From Schlegelella_A sp038231215 (GTDB lineage: Bacteria > Pseudomonadota > Gammaproteobacteria > Burkholderiales > Burkholderiaceae_C), in contig JBBRLS010000006.1 of NCBI GenBank assembly GCA_038231215.1, positions 48,096 through 112,095 of the forward strand: a DNA stretch of 64,000 bases, written 5' to 3'. The notes under the pieces are model-generated. The model searched no databases. It was not told the DNA's origin and saw nothing but the letters and a program-made list of their open reading frames with translations. Shown here in pieces: positions 24,226-32,563 of the stretch; the first letter of the stretch is position 1, and each line of letters opens with the position of its first letter. A program made the translations under genes and the position numbers.

Positions 24226-26520
24226 TCACGGTCGGCAGTGCAAGCCTTTGCCGGTGCGAATCTTGTCGAGATCGGCGCGAAAGCTCGCCAGTTCGGCGCC
24301 CAGCCGCTTGTCATCGGAGTGGTCGCGCTCGATGGCGTGCAAGCCGAGATCGAATTCGCGCTGCGACTCGTCTGCGCGCCCCAGCGAGAGGTAAGCCGTT
24401 GACAGCATGAAATGCGCGACCACCACGTCGGGGTTCTTTTCGCCGACGTGCCGTTGCAGCCCGAGCAGCGCCTGTTGCAAGGCCGCCAGGCCGTCAGCAG
24501 GCCGGCCTTCACGGATCAGCAGTTGCCCGCGGTTGAGCCGGGCTTCGTCGACGTAGAGGTTGTCGTCGCCATGACGCAGCTGCGTGTAGCGAAGCAATTC
24601 ATCGGCACCCTGCATTGCCTCGGCCGCCTTCCCATAGCTGCACGCAATCGGGGTGAGCATTGCGTAGGCAGAGAGCAACTCGTCGTTGTCGGCGTAGCGA
24701 TCCCGGAGCAGTGCAATCGCGCGCAGCAAAGGATGCTCGTCCCAGGGCGGTTTGATCTCTTTCGAGTACATCACCGTGCCCTGCCAGCGCCACAGACGCG
24801 CCCGTTCGATCGAGCTGTAGTCGCCTGCGCGGTCGAGCAACACCTGGGCTTGCTCAAGTAGTTTTTCGGTTTCGGCGAGTTCGCCGAAATTGGCCAGCAC
24901 GCCGGCCAGCATCACTTCAGCGGGTGCGCTGCGCGGGTCGTCGGGCCCGAAGCCTTGCTGCGCCGCGGCGAGCCGCCGGCGCGCCAGCGCAACGGTTTGC
25001 TTCGGGTCACCGGTGTCTGAATACAGCTCGACGAGTATCTGGAATACCTCATCGCGCACCTCCGGCTGCGCTGCGAGCGATTTGTCGACCCGGTCTGCAC
25101 CGGCCGCCAGCACGTCGTTCACCGTGGCCTCACGTGACTCGGTTCCACTCGACTTCACTGAACTGCGCGCTTGTTCAAACAGATCGAGCAAGAAGCGCTT
25201 GACGGCAACTGCGCGCCCCGCTTCGCGCTCGGCCTCGTGCTGCTTCAACAGTGTGCCCGCCACGCCACCGATCACGGCGAGCGCGATCAACGCAGCAGCG
25301 CCTACGCCGAACCAATGCCGCCGCACGAACTTGGCGCTTCGGTACACCACGCTGTCGGGTCTTGCGGTGATCGGGCTTTGGTCTAGCGTGCGCTGCAAGT
25401 CGTCGGCCAGGTCAGGCACCGAGCGATAGCGGGCTGCTGGGTCGGCCTTGATCGCCTTGCCCACAACGACGGCCAGATCACCCCGCAGGCTCCTGCGCAA
25501 GGCGGCCACACTCGTCGAGCGTTCAACCGCAATTTGCGCCGTCGCATCGAGGTTGGCCGGCAGCGTCCACAGTGGGCGGGGCTCTTCGCTCAAGCGCGAG
25601 GCGAGCGGTGGGGTGGGCGTGCCTTGCTCGCCGAAGGGGCGTGAACCGCTGAGCAGTCCGTACAGCACCATACCCAATCCATACACGTCGGTGGCCGTGG
25701 TCACGGTGCCTCCGCTCAACTGCTCGGGGGACGCAAATGCGGGCGTCATCGCCGCGCCGGCAGAGCGCGTGAGCTCGGACAGATCGCCACCTAGCCCTGC
25801 TTCATCGGCCAGCAGCTTGGCCACGCCGAAATCGAGCAGCTTCACCTGCCCATCACTGGTGACGAAGATGTTCGACGGCTTCAGATCACGGTGCACCACC
25901 AGGTTTTCGTGCGCGTGGGCCACGGCCTGGCATACGACGAGAAATACGGCCACGCGCTGCGCCACGGTCAACCGGTGGCGATCGCAGTAGTGGTCAATGC
26001 GTTCGCCATCCACATATTCCAGCACCAGGTATCTCTCGCCCGATTCGGTGGAACCGGCATCGAGCAGGCGCGCAATGTGGGGGTGGCTCAGCCGGCCCAG
26101 CAACCGGCCTTCACGCGCAAAGCGGGCATTGGCGCCGGCATCGGCCACGGCCCACCGCAGCAGCTTGATCGCCGCCAGCCCCTCGTACATCCCATCGGTG
26201 CGCCGCGCCAGCCATACCTGGCCCATGCCGCCGCTGCCAATGAGCCGATCGATCTGCCAGGGGCCGAGACGCTTGCCGGCCAGACTGCTCTCGTCAGTCG
26301 CCGCAGCGTCGGAGGCCGCGGGCGCGCGAAGAAACGATCGCGCGTCGGCTGCTTGGTCGGCGGCGATCAGGCTTTCCACACGTGCATGCAGAGCCGGCTC
26401 GCGCAGCGCGAGCGCGCCCAACCAGGCGGCTCGTTCCGTCTCGGGCAGCGTGAGCCAGACGTCGAACTGCGACAAGGCGGCGCGCCACAGGTTAGGGACT
26501 GGGGTGGCGTCGTCGGCCAT
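24226..26520 (-). CDS. membrane Ser/Thr protein kinase with TPR-like C-terminus
   Basis: A 764-aa PknB-type kinase. Residues about 90-370 show the glycine loop IGSGGMGQVWLARR, the ATP-binding Lys in AAIKLLRW, the catalytic loop VVHRDLKPSNIFV and the DFG motif in LLDFGVAKLL. A single membrane helix (VGAAALIALAVIGGVAGTLL) separates the kinase from a helical repeat domain. It starts 6 bp after the ECF sigma gene stop, so the pair is one transcription unit. In related bacteria such sigma/kinase pairs act together in stress signalling; the signal is unknown. The 298-bp gap to the beta-helix lipoprotein (23928-24225) shows no gene. Confidence 0.92.
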   Translation of the reverse strand: MADDATPVPNLWRAALSQFDVWLTLPETERAAWLGALALREPALHARVESLIAADQAADARSFLRAPAASDAAATDESSLAGKRLGPWQIDRLIGSGGMGQVWLARRTDGMYEGLAAIKLLRWAVADAGANARFAREGRLLGRLSHPHIARLLDAGSTESGERYLVLEYVDGERIDHYCDRHRLTVAQRVAVFLVVCQAVAHAHENLVVHRDLKPSNIFVTSDGQVKLLDFGVAKLLADEAGLGGDLSELTRSAGAAMTPAFASPEQLSGGTVTTATDVYGLGMVLYGLLSGSRPFGEQGTPTPPLASRLSEEPRPLWTLPANLDATAQIAVERSTSVAALRRSLRGDLAVVVGKAIKADPAARYRSVPDLADDLQRTLDQSPITARPDSVVYRSAKFVRRHWFGVGAAALIALAVIGGVAGTLLKQHEAEREAGRAVAVKRFLLDLFEQARSSVKSSGTESREATVNDVLAAGADRVDKSLAAQPEVRDEVFQILVELYSDTGDPKQTVALARRRLAAAQQGFGPDDPRSAPAEVMLAGVLANFGELAETEKLLEQAQVLLDRAGDYSSIERARLWRWQGTVMYSKEIKPPWDEHPLLRAIALLRDRYADNDELLSAYAMLTPIACSYGKAAEAMQGADELLRYTQLRHGDDNLYVDEARLNRGQLLIREGRPADGLAALQQALLGLQRHVGEKNPDVVVAHFMLSTAYLSLGRADESQREFDLGLHAIERDHSDDKRLGAELASFRADLDKIRTGKGLHCRP

Positions 26521-26526
26521 CGTGCA

Positions 26527-27123
26527 CTACCTGAGCTGCTCGAACAGGAAGGCCCGCGCCTTGCGCCAGTCGCGCTTCACGGTGGGCACGGAGACAGCGA
26601 GCTCCTCGGCGATGTCGTCCTCGGTCATGCCGGCGAAGTAACGCATCTCGACGACCTGGAAGCAGCGGTCGTCGACCTGGCGCAGCGACTGCAACGCGTC
26701 GTTCAGGCGTGTGAAGTCTTCGGCCGCGATGGCCTGGCCCAGCACTCCGGTGTTGAGGGTGATCGGCGCTTCGCCGCCGCCGCGTTTGTCGGCCCGGCGT
26801 TCGCGCACATGGTCGATCAGCACGCTGCGCATCACGCTCGAGGCATAGGCGAAGAAAGCGCGCCGGTCGCGCATCGGCACCGCCTCGCGCCGCAGCATGC
26901 GCAGGTAGGCCTCATGGACCATGACCGAAGGGTTGAGCGACACCGCCGAGGCGCCGGCGAGGTGCGATCGTGCCAGCCGCAGCAACTCGGCATAGAGCAG
27001 TTTGTAGAGGCGCTCGCGGGCCTGCGTGTCGCCACCGACGGCCTGGTTGAGCACGATCGTGATGTCGCCCGGCGACGCTGCGCCGACATCGGCTGAGCCC
27101 GCCCGCGGCGGTTCGATCGTCAT
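26527..27123 (-). CDS. ECF RNA polymerase sigma factor (TIGR02999 type)
   Basis: A 198-aa sigma factor beginning MTIEPPRAGSADVGAASPGD. Region 2 includes LNPSVMVHEAYLRMLRRE and FFAYASSVMRSVLIDHVRER, the hallmark of the TIGR02999/ECF-X6 group. Region 4 is MRYFAGMTEDDIAEELAVSV with VKRDWRKAR as recognition helix. Longer upstream frames are Arg-rich and were rejected. No anti-sigma gene is adjacent; the Ser/Thr kinase immediately downstream may control its activity, as is typical of this group. Confidence 0.9.
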   Translation of the reverse strand: MTIEPPRAGSADVGAASPGDITIVLNQAVGGDTQARERLYKLLYAELLRLARSHLAGASAVSLNPSVMVHEAYLRMLRREAVPMRDRRAFFAYASSVMRSVLIDHVRERRADKRGGGEAPITLNTGVLGQAIAAEDFTRLNDALQSLRQVDDRCFQVVEMRYFAGMTEDDIAEELAVSVPTVKRDWRKARAFLFEQLR

Positions 27124-27155
27124 GACGGACAGCTCTGAAGGCCGGCGGCGCCGCG

Positions 27156-27626
27156 CTAGTCGTGGCGCGGCTTGATCGGCGTGTAGAGCTGGTCGGCTGC
27201 CGCCTCGGGCTTCATCAGTCGCCAGCGCTCGAGCGCGGCGAGATCGGTGACGGAGCGGCGCGCCTCGTCGGCCTTGATGATGATGTCGAGCTGCAGCACG
27301 CGGGCGACGCAGCGGGCGATCCACTCGTCGGTGTCGCGCACGTATTCTTCGGCGGTCTGCATGCGTTCGACCGGGATGCGCTCGGTGCGCTCGAAGCGTT
27401 CGGCGTTCTCGAAGCGGTCGGCCGGCGCGGCGGTCAAGCGGTTGCTCCGTATCGTCGCCTCGGCGTCGGCGGCCGCTTCGGGCGCGAACTGGCCGCGCGT
27501 CGGCCAGAGCTTCTCGGCCGCCTGCAGAAAGTCGGCCGGCTCGCTGCCGGTTTGCAGTTGGCTCATGCGCACGACGAAGCGGTCGATCCACTGCTCGCGT
27601 GTGACGTTGAACTCCATGGCGCTCAT
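27156..27626 (-). CDS. hypothetical protein between bpt and the ECF sigma gene
   Basis: A 156-aa soluble protein (MSAMEFNVTREQWIDRFVVR) that I do not recognise. It is acidic to neutral, Trp-containing and mostly helical by appearance, with no signal peptide or membrane segment. Two stretches look alike: REQWIDRFVVRMSQLQ and TDEWIARCVARVLQLD, suggesting an internal duplication of a helix motif. Its ATG overlaps the bpt stop by 4 bp (ATGA) and it ends 32 bp before the ECF sigma start, so it is probably part of an aat-bpt-orf operon. Confidence 0.75.
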   Translation of the reverse strand: MSAMEFNVTREQWIDRFVVRMSQLQTGSEPADFLQAAEKLWPTRGQFAPEAAADAEATIRSNRLTAAPADRFENAERFERTERIPVERMQTAEEYVRDTDEWIARCVARVLQLDIIIKADEARRSVTDLAALERWRLMKPEAAADQLYTPIKPRHD

Positions 27627-28381
27627 CCCTCTGCAGTGCCGGTCGCGGCGTCGGCACGTTGCCACACGCCGCCGACGAGAAGCTCGTGCGGGCCGAACTG
27701 CGCTTTGTATGCCATCTTGCCGCTCCGGTCGATCCAGTAGCCGAGGTAGACGTGGGCCAGATCGAGCAGCTTCGTCTGCTCGATCTGCCAGAGCACGTTG
27801 TAAGTGCCGTAACTCGTCTTCGGCTCGGGCTCGAAGAAGGTGTAGACGGCCGACAGGCCATCGTTCAGCACGTCGAGAATGGACACCATCTTCAGCGCGC
27901 CCGAGCCGTCGATCGACGGCTCGCGAAACTCGACGAGGCGCGAGTTGACGCGGCTTTGCAGCAGGAACTGCGTGTACTGGTCGATCGAGTCCTGGTCCAT
28001 GCCGCCGCCGATGTGGCGGCCGGCCTGGTAGCGCAGGTAGAGCTGGTAGTGCTCGGCGACGAAGCCCAGGCGCAACACCCTCGCTTCGAGGTGGCCGTGC
28101 GCGCGCTGGGCGCGGCGCTGGCTGCGCGTCGGCACGAAGCCGGCGACCGGAACGCGCAGCGGCAGGCAGGCGCGGCAGCCGTCGCAATACGGCCGGTAGG
28201 TGAACATGCCGCTGCGCCGAAAGCCATTGGCGACGAGGCCAGAGTAAGCATCGGCGTGGATCAGGTGGCTGGGCGTGGCGACCTGCGAGCGCGCCATGCG
28301 GCCGGGGATGTAGCTGCACGGATAGGGCGCGGTCGCGTAGAACTGCAGCGAGGCGAGCGGAAGTTCTTTCGGGTGGGTCAT
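27623..28381 (-). CDS. bpt: aspartate/glutamate leucyltransferase (bacterial protein transferase)
   Basis: A 252-aa GNAT-fold N-end-rule enzyme that transfers Leu from tRNA to proteins with N-terminal Asp or Glu, marking them for ClpAP. The N-terminal cysteine cluster is present (YPCSYIPGRMARSQV, YCDGCRACLPLRVPV). The C-terminal domain includes VYTFFEPEPKTSYGTYNVLW and HVYLGYWIDRSGKMAYKAQF, as in the Ate/Bpt family. The start at 28381 overlaps the aat stop (ATGA). Confidence 0.94.
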   Translation of the reverse strand: MTHPKELPLASLQFYATAPYPCSYIPGRMARSQVATPSHLIHADAYSGLVANGFRRSGMFTYRPYCDGCRACLPLRVPVAGFVPTRSQRRAQRAHGHLEARVLRLGFVAEHYQLYLRYQAGRHIGGGMDQDSIDQYTQFLLQSRVNSRLVEFREPSIDGSGALKMVSILDVLNDGLSAVYTFFEPEPKTSYGTYNVLWQIEQTKLLDLAHVYLGYWIDRSGKMAYKAQFGPHELLVGGVWQRADAATGTAEG

Positions 28382-29139
28382 GCAGCGTCCTGGGCGGCGC
28401 CGGTCGATAGGCCGAGCTGCCGCCACAGGTTCAAATCATAGGTCCAATCGACGATCGCAGGCATCGCCAATGCAGCCTCGAGATGGCTCATGAACTCGCC
28501 GCGCGGCAGCTCGTGGCCACCGAACGAGGCGAGATGCGAGGTGCGTTGCTGGCAGTCGATCGTCGCCACGCCGTGCCGGCGGCAGAAGGCGACGAGGGCG
28601 GCGAGTGCGATCTTCGACGCGTCGGTGCGCCGCGCGAACATCGATTCGCCGAAGAACATGCGGCCGAGCGAGACGCCGTAAAGACCGCCTACGAGTTCGC
28701 CGTCGATCCAGGTCTCGACGCTGTGCACGCGGCCCTCACGGTGCCACCCGGCGTAGGCCTCGATCATGTCGGCGACGATCCAGGTGCCCGACTGGCCGTC
28801 GCGCGGCGAACTCGCGCAGGCCTCGATGACGCGGCGGCAGGCGCTGTCGATGCGAATCTCGCAGCCGGGCGTGGCGATGAAGCGGCGGATCGTCTTCTTC
28901 AGCGAGCGCGCCAGCCTGAACTCCGCCGGCAACAGCACCATGCGCGGGTCGGGCGACCACCAGAGGACGGGCTGGCCCTCGCTGAACCAGGGAAAGATGC
29001 CTTTCCCGTAGGCCTCGGCGAGTCGCGCCGTGCCGAGCTCGCCGCCGGCCGCGACCAGTCCCGGTGCTTCGCTGGCCGGGCCGAGCGCCAGCCCCGCCTC
29101 GGGCAACGGGTCGTTCGTATCGCGCAGCCAGCGGATCAC
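28378..29139 (-). CDS. aat: leucyl/phenylalanyl-tRNA-protein transferase
   Basis: A 253-aa enzyme that adds Leu or Phe to proteins with N-terminal Arg or Lys. Motifs include AYGKGIFPWFSEGQPVLWWS (active-site region), the GTWIVADMIEAY segment and VGGLYGVSLGRMFFGESMF, the family signature. It is paired with bpt through a 4-bp overlap, so both N-degron transferases are co-expressed. Confidence 0.95.
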   Translation of the reverse strand: MIRWLRDTNDPLPEAGLALGPASEAPGLVAAGGELGTARLAEAYGKGIFPWFSEGQPVLWWSPDPRMVLLPAEFRLARSLKKTIRRFIATPGCEIRIDSACRRVIEACASSPRDGQSGTWIVADMIEAYAGWHREGRVHSVETWIDGELVGGLYGVSLGRMFFGESMFARRTDASKIALAALVAFCRRHGVATIDCQQRTSHLASFGGHELPRGEFMSHLEAALAMPAIVDWTYDLNLWRQLGLSTGAAQDAA

Positions 29140-29173
29140 GTCGCACCGACCGGTGCGCGCGCGCAGGTGCCGG

Positions 29174-30148
29174 TCACACCGCCGCCGCGACCGGCTTCTT
29201 CTGCTTCAGCGCCACGCCGTTGCGCACGGCGATGATCTCGGCCAGGATGGAGACGGCGATCTCGGCCGGCGTGCGGCTGCCGATGTCGAGGCCGATCGGC
29301 CCGTGCAGGCGATCGATCTCGGCCGCGCTGAGGTCGAACAAGGCGAGCCTGTCCTTGCGCTTGGCGGTGTTGCCGCGCGAGCCGAGCGCGCCGACATAGA
29401 AGGCCGGCGACTTCAGCGCTTCGAGCAGGACCAGGTCGTCGAGCTTGGGGTCGTGCGTGACGGCGACGACGGCGGCGTGCGGGTCGAGCTGCATCTCGAT
29501 CGCCAGGTCGTCGGGCATCGCCTTGCTGAAGGTCGTTCCCGGAACGTCCCAGCTCAAGCCGTATTCCTCGCGTGGATCGCAGACGACGACCTCGAAGTCG
29601 AGGCCGAGCGCCATCTGTGCCAGCGAGCGCGAAAGCTGCCCGGCGCCGATGATGAGCATGCGCCAGCGCGGCCCGAACAGGGCGCGCAGCGTCTTGCCGT
29701 CGAAGGCGAAGCCTTCGCCGCGTGCCGCCGCTTCGATGCGAACCGCGCCGCTCTCGAGGTCGAGCACCCGTGCGACGAGCTCGTGGCGCGTGGTGCGATC
29801 GAGCACGGCGTCGATCCATGCGGTGTCGAGCAAGGGCTCCTGGACCAGGCGCAGGTTGCCGCCGCAGGGCAGGCCGAAGCGCGCCGCTTCTTCCTTGGTC
29901 ACGCCGTAGGCGATCAGCGAAGGCTTGCCGACGCGCTCGCCGTTGCGCACGCGATCGATGAGGTCGTCTTCGACGCAGCCGCCCGAGACCGAGCCGGCGA
30001 CCTGGCCGTCGTCACGCATCGCCAACAGCGCGCCGGGCGGACGCGGCGCCGACCCCCAGGTCTCGATGACGGTGACGAGCCAGACGGCACGGCCTTCGCG
30101 ACGCCAGTCGCGGGCCTGCACGAGCACCTGGAGGTCGAGGCTGTCCAT
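29174..30148 (-). CDS. XdhC/CoxI-family molybdoenzyme maturation protein
   Basis: A 324-aa protein. The N-terminal XdhC_CoxI domain carries VTVIETWGSAPRPPGALLAM, GSVSGGCVEDDLI and FGLPCGGNLRLV, with the conserved cysteines. The C-terminal Rossmann domain starts with MLIIGAGQLSRSL and ends with YVGALGSRGNTAKRK. Such proteins insert or sulfurate the molybdenum cofactor of xanthine or aldehyde/CO dehydrogenase-type enzymes. No molybdoenzyme genes are in the window, so the client is elsewhere. A terminator lies just upstream of its start. Confidence 0.88.
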   Translation of the reverse strand: MDSLDLQVLVQARDWRREGRAVWLVTVIETWGSAPRPPGALLAMRDDGQVAGSVSGGCVEDDLIDRVRNGERVGKPSLIAYGVTKEEAARFGLPCGGNLRLVQEPLLDTAWIDAVLDRTTRHELVARVLDLESGAVRIEAAARGEGFAFDGKTLRALFGPRWRMLIIGAGQLSRSLAQMALGLDFEVVVCDPREEYGLSWDVPGTTFSKAMPDDLAIEMQLDPHAAVVAVTHDPKLDDLVLLEALKSPAFYVGALGSRGNTAKRKDRLALFDLSAAEIDRLHGPIGLDIGSRTPAEIAVSILAEIIAVRNGVALKQKKPVAAAV

Positions 30149-30172
30149 CGCCTGCTATGGTACCCGCGGCGC

Positions 30173-30200
30173 AAAAAAAAGCCCGCGCTGGGCGGGCTTT
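30173..30200 (-). terminator. Rho-independent terminator after the DUF3309 gene
   Basis: On the reverse strand, AAAGCCCGC pairs across a short loop with GCGGGCTTT and runs into eight T. It lies 18 bp after the DUF3309 stop and 25 bp before the xdhC start, so it separates the two units. Confidence 0.85.
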
Positions 30201-30218
30201 CCTTCTATCGGGAAATCG

Positions 30219-30377
30219 TCATATCTTGCCCATGACGAGCAGGATCAGGACGATCACCAGAACGAGACCGAGGCCGCCGCTCGGGCCGTATCCCCAGCCT
30301 CTGCTGTAGCCCCAGTTCGGCAATGCGCCGACCAGAAACAACACCAGCACGATCAACAGAATGGTTCCAAGGGTCAT
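30219..30377 (-). CDS. DUF3309 small membrane protein
   Basis: A 52-aa protein beginning MTLGTILLIVLVLFLVGALP with a central motif NWGYSRGWGYGPSGGLGL and a second hydrophobic helix ending MGKI. This is the DUF3309 pattern (two helices around a Tyr/Gly/Trp turn). Function is unknown; such proteins are common in stress-related gene groups. It is monocistronic, ending in the terminator at 30173-30200. Confidence 0.85.
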   Translation of the reverse strand: MTLGTILLIVLVLFLVGALPNWGYSRGWGYGPSGGLGLVLVIVLILLVMGKI

Positions 30378-30536
30378 CACGTTCTCCTTTTTCGCTTGGC
30401 TTCCGCGACCGCGGATTGCGTGACGGCAAGCGTAGGCCAGACGAGCCGCGGTCGCTCCGGGCGAGCAGACCGAAATGCTGTCGGCCCAGGACGTGTCCGG
30501 GCTGCCCCTGTCGTCCTACAAGAAGGGGCGAAGACG

Positions 30537-31325
30537 CTACTGCATGAACCAGCCGTGGCTCACGACGAGCGACTGTCCGGTCAGCGCATTGCTCGGGAAG
30601 CTGGCGAACAGGAGCGCGACCTCGGCGACGTCGGCGACGGTCGTGAACTCGCCGTCGACCGTCTCCTTCAGCATGACCTTCTTGATGACGTCGTCCTCGC
30701 TCATGTGTAGCGCCGCCGCCTGCTCGGGGATCTGCTTGTCGACGAGCGGCGTGCGCACGAAGCCGGGACAGATGACGTTGGCGCGCACGCCGCGCGTGCC
30801 GCCTTCCTTGGCGATCACCTTGGCCAGGCCGATCAGGCCGTGCTTGGCCGCGACGTAGGGCGCCTTCAGCATCGACGCTTCCTTGGAGTGCACCGATCCC
30901 ATGTAGATGATCGAGCCGCCGCGGCCCGAGGCATACATGTGCGGCAGGCAGGCCTTGGTGGTGAGGAAGGCGCCGTCGAGGTGGATGGCGAGCATCTTCT
31001 TCCACTCGGCGAAGGGAAACTCCTCGAGTGGGTGGACGATCTGGATGCCGGCGTTGCTCACCAGCACGTCGACGCCGCCCCAGGCCGCGACGACCGCAGC
31101 GACTGCAGCATTGACCTGGTCTTCGCTGGTCACGTCGGCGGCCACCGCCATGGCGCTGGCGCCGGTCGCCTTGATCTCTTCGGCGACGGCCTGCGCCGCG
31201 ACCATGTTCATGTCGGCGATCGCGACCTTGGCGCCCTCGCGCGCATAGGTGAGCGCAATTTCCTTGCCGATGCCGCTCGCGGCACCGGTGACGAAGCAGA
31301 TCTTGTCCTGAAGCTTGTTGCTCAT
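30537..31325 (-). CDS. 3-hydroxybutyrate dehydrogenase (SDR)
   Basis: A 262-aa classical SDR that oxidises (R)-3-hydroxybutyrate to acetoacetate with NAD in polyhydroxybutyrate turnover. Residues: CFVTGAASGIGKEIAL cofactor motif, NAG in LVSNAGIQIVHPLE, catalytic Ser in IYMGSVHSKEAS, then YVAAKHG with Tyr and Lys. The C-terminal LTGQSLVVSHGWFMQ is characteristic of hydroxybutyrate dehydrogenases. Its ATG overlaps the end of the reconstructed patatin frame (ATGA at 31322-31325). Confidence 0.92.
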   Translation of the reverse strand: MSNKLQDKICFVTGAASGIGKEIALTYAREGAKVAIADMNMVAAQAVAEEIKATGASAMAVAADVTSEDQVNAAVAAVVAAWGGVDVLVSNAGIQIVHPLEEFPFAEWKKMLAIHLDGAFLTTKACLPHMYASGRGGSIIYMGSVHSKEASMLKAPYVAAKHGLIGLAKVIAKEGGTRGVRANVICPGFVRTPLVDKQIPEQAAALHMSEDDVIKKVMLKETVDGEFTTVADVAEVALLFASFPSNALTGQSLVVSHGWFMQ

Positions 31326-31543
31326 GTGGCGAGTGTCCTGGAGGTGGTGGTCGGGGTCACGGTCTTGTTGGCGGTCTGGCTCGTCGACGCGAAGTCGAAG
31401 ACATGCACGCCGTGCGAAGGCAGTTCGCGCCGCGTCCAGCGCGGATCGCCCAGCGTCGATTGCGTGTCGCTCATGCCGGCCGACCAATGCTCGAGCATCG
31501 AGGTGCGCGAGAACTCGTAGTCCTTGGACTGGCTCTCGTAATG
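31322..31543 (-). pseudogene. in-frame DUF3734 tail of the patatin gene, beyond the TAG
   Basis: After the TAG the same frame runs 73 codons, HYESQSKDYEFSRTSMLEHW, SAGMSDTQSTLGDPRWTRRE, ending VFDFA plus a Thr-rich tail, and stops at 31322. That stop forms an ATGA overlap with the next gene, exactly where an intact patatin gene would end. A single change of a sense codon to TAG would explain the break. Either a nonsense mutation, a read error or stop-codon read-through is possible. Confidence 0.75.
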
Positions 31544-32563
31544 CTAGCTGCGATAGATCAGGTGGACGACCGAGACGGCCGCCTCGGCGGGCAACAGGGC
31601 CAGCGCCTTGGCATCGGGATCGTCCTGCAGGCTCTTCGGCAGCTTGGCGACGAGCCGCTTGGCTGCCTGCAGCGTCGCCTGGCGGCGCAGCTCGAACGTG
31701 GTGTTGAGGCGTGTCCGGCTCGAGAAGCGGATGTCCTTCTCGCGTTCGTTCGCCTCGCCGAGGTTCTTCGGCATTTCGCCGCGCGCCGCGAACAGGTCGA
31801 CCTGGAAGACGAGGCGCGAACGTCGCCCCGGCTGGTCGAGCACGTATTGCAGCGGCGTGTTCGAGACGATGCCGCCGTCCCAGTAGAAATCGCCGTCGAT
31901 CTCGATCGGCGGAAAGCCGGGCGGCAGGGCGCCGCTGGCCATGATGTGACGCGCGTCGAGCACGCCGCGATGCGAGGTATCGAAATACCTGAAGTTGCCC
32001 GAGGTCACGCTCACCGCGCCGACCGACAAGCGCACCTTGCCAGAGTTGAGCAGGTCGAAGTCGACGAGGCGTTCGAGCGTCTTCTTGAGCGGCTCCGTGT
32101 CGTAGTAGCTGATCGCGCCGGGTGTTCCCGGCGGCTGGAATGGCGCGGCAGGAACTCTCGGTGCGAAAAAGCCGGCGACGCCGAACAGCATGGCAATCGT
32201 CGCGTTGGTCTCGTTGACGGCGTCGCGCGCGCCGTCGTAGCGATGCAAGGGTTCGGGCAGCGCCGGCGGTGCGAAGGGAAAGTTCGAGACCGTGTCCCAG
32301 AACTCGCGCAGCCGCTCGACCCGCCGCTCGGGCAGGTTGCCGGCGATCAGCGCAGCGTTGATCGCGCCGATCGAGATGCCGGCCACCCAGTGCGGTGTCT
32401 GTCCCATCGCCGCCAGCGTCTCGTACACACCGGCCTGGTAGGCGCCGAGCGCGCCGCCGCCCTGAAGGACGAGGATGCACTCCTCGTGCGACGCCGCGCC
32501 GTTGCTTTTTGCGGCAACGACCGGCTTCGTTGCCGCACTGCCGCGACGCGTTCGCGTGGCCAT
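31544..32563 (-). CDS. patatin-like phospholipase, cut short by an in-frame TAG
   Basis: A 339-codon frame with the patatin catalytic set: oxyanion loop LQGGGALGAYQAGV, nucleophile Ser in VAGISIGAINAAL and the DGG dyad Asp in FYWDGGIVSN. The ATG at 32563 overlaps the aldolase stop by one base (TGATG). The frame ends at TAG 31544-31546 after VVHLIYRS, where homologues continue with a DUF3734 tail. The tail is preserved in frame directly after the stop (31322-31543). In PHB-storing bacteria this gene typically precedes the hydroxybutyrate dehydrogenase gene, as here. Active-site residues are intact, so the truncated product might still be active. Confidence 0.88.
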   Translation of the reverse strand: MATRTRRGSAATKPVVAAKSNGAASHEECILVLQGGGALGAYQAGVYETLAAMGQTPHWVAGISIGAINAALIAGNLPERRVERLREFWDTVSNFPFAPPALPEPLHRYDGARDAVNETNATIAMLFGVAGFFAPRVPAAPFQPPGTPGAISYYDTEPLKKTLERLVDFDLLNSGKVRLSVGAVSVTSGNFRYFDTSHRGVLDARHIMASGALPPGFPPIEIDGDFYWDGGIVSNTPLQYVLDQPGRRSRLVFQVDLFAARGEMPKNLGEANEREKDIRFSSRTRLNTTFELRRQATLQAAKRLVAKLPKSLQDDPDAKALALLPAEAAVSVVHLIYRS

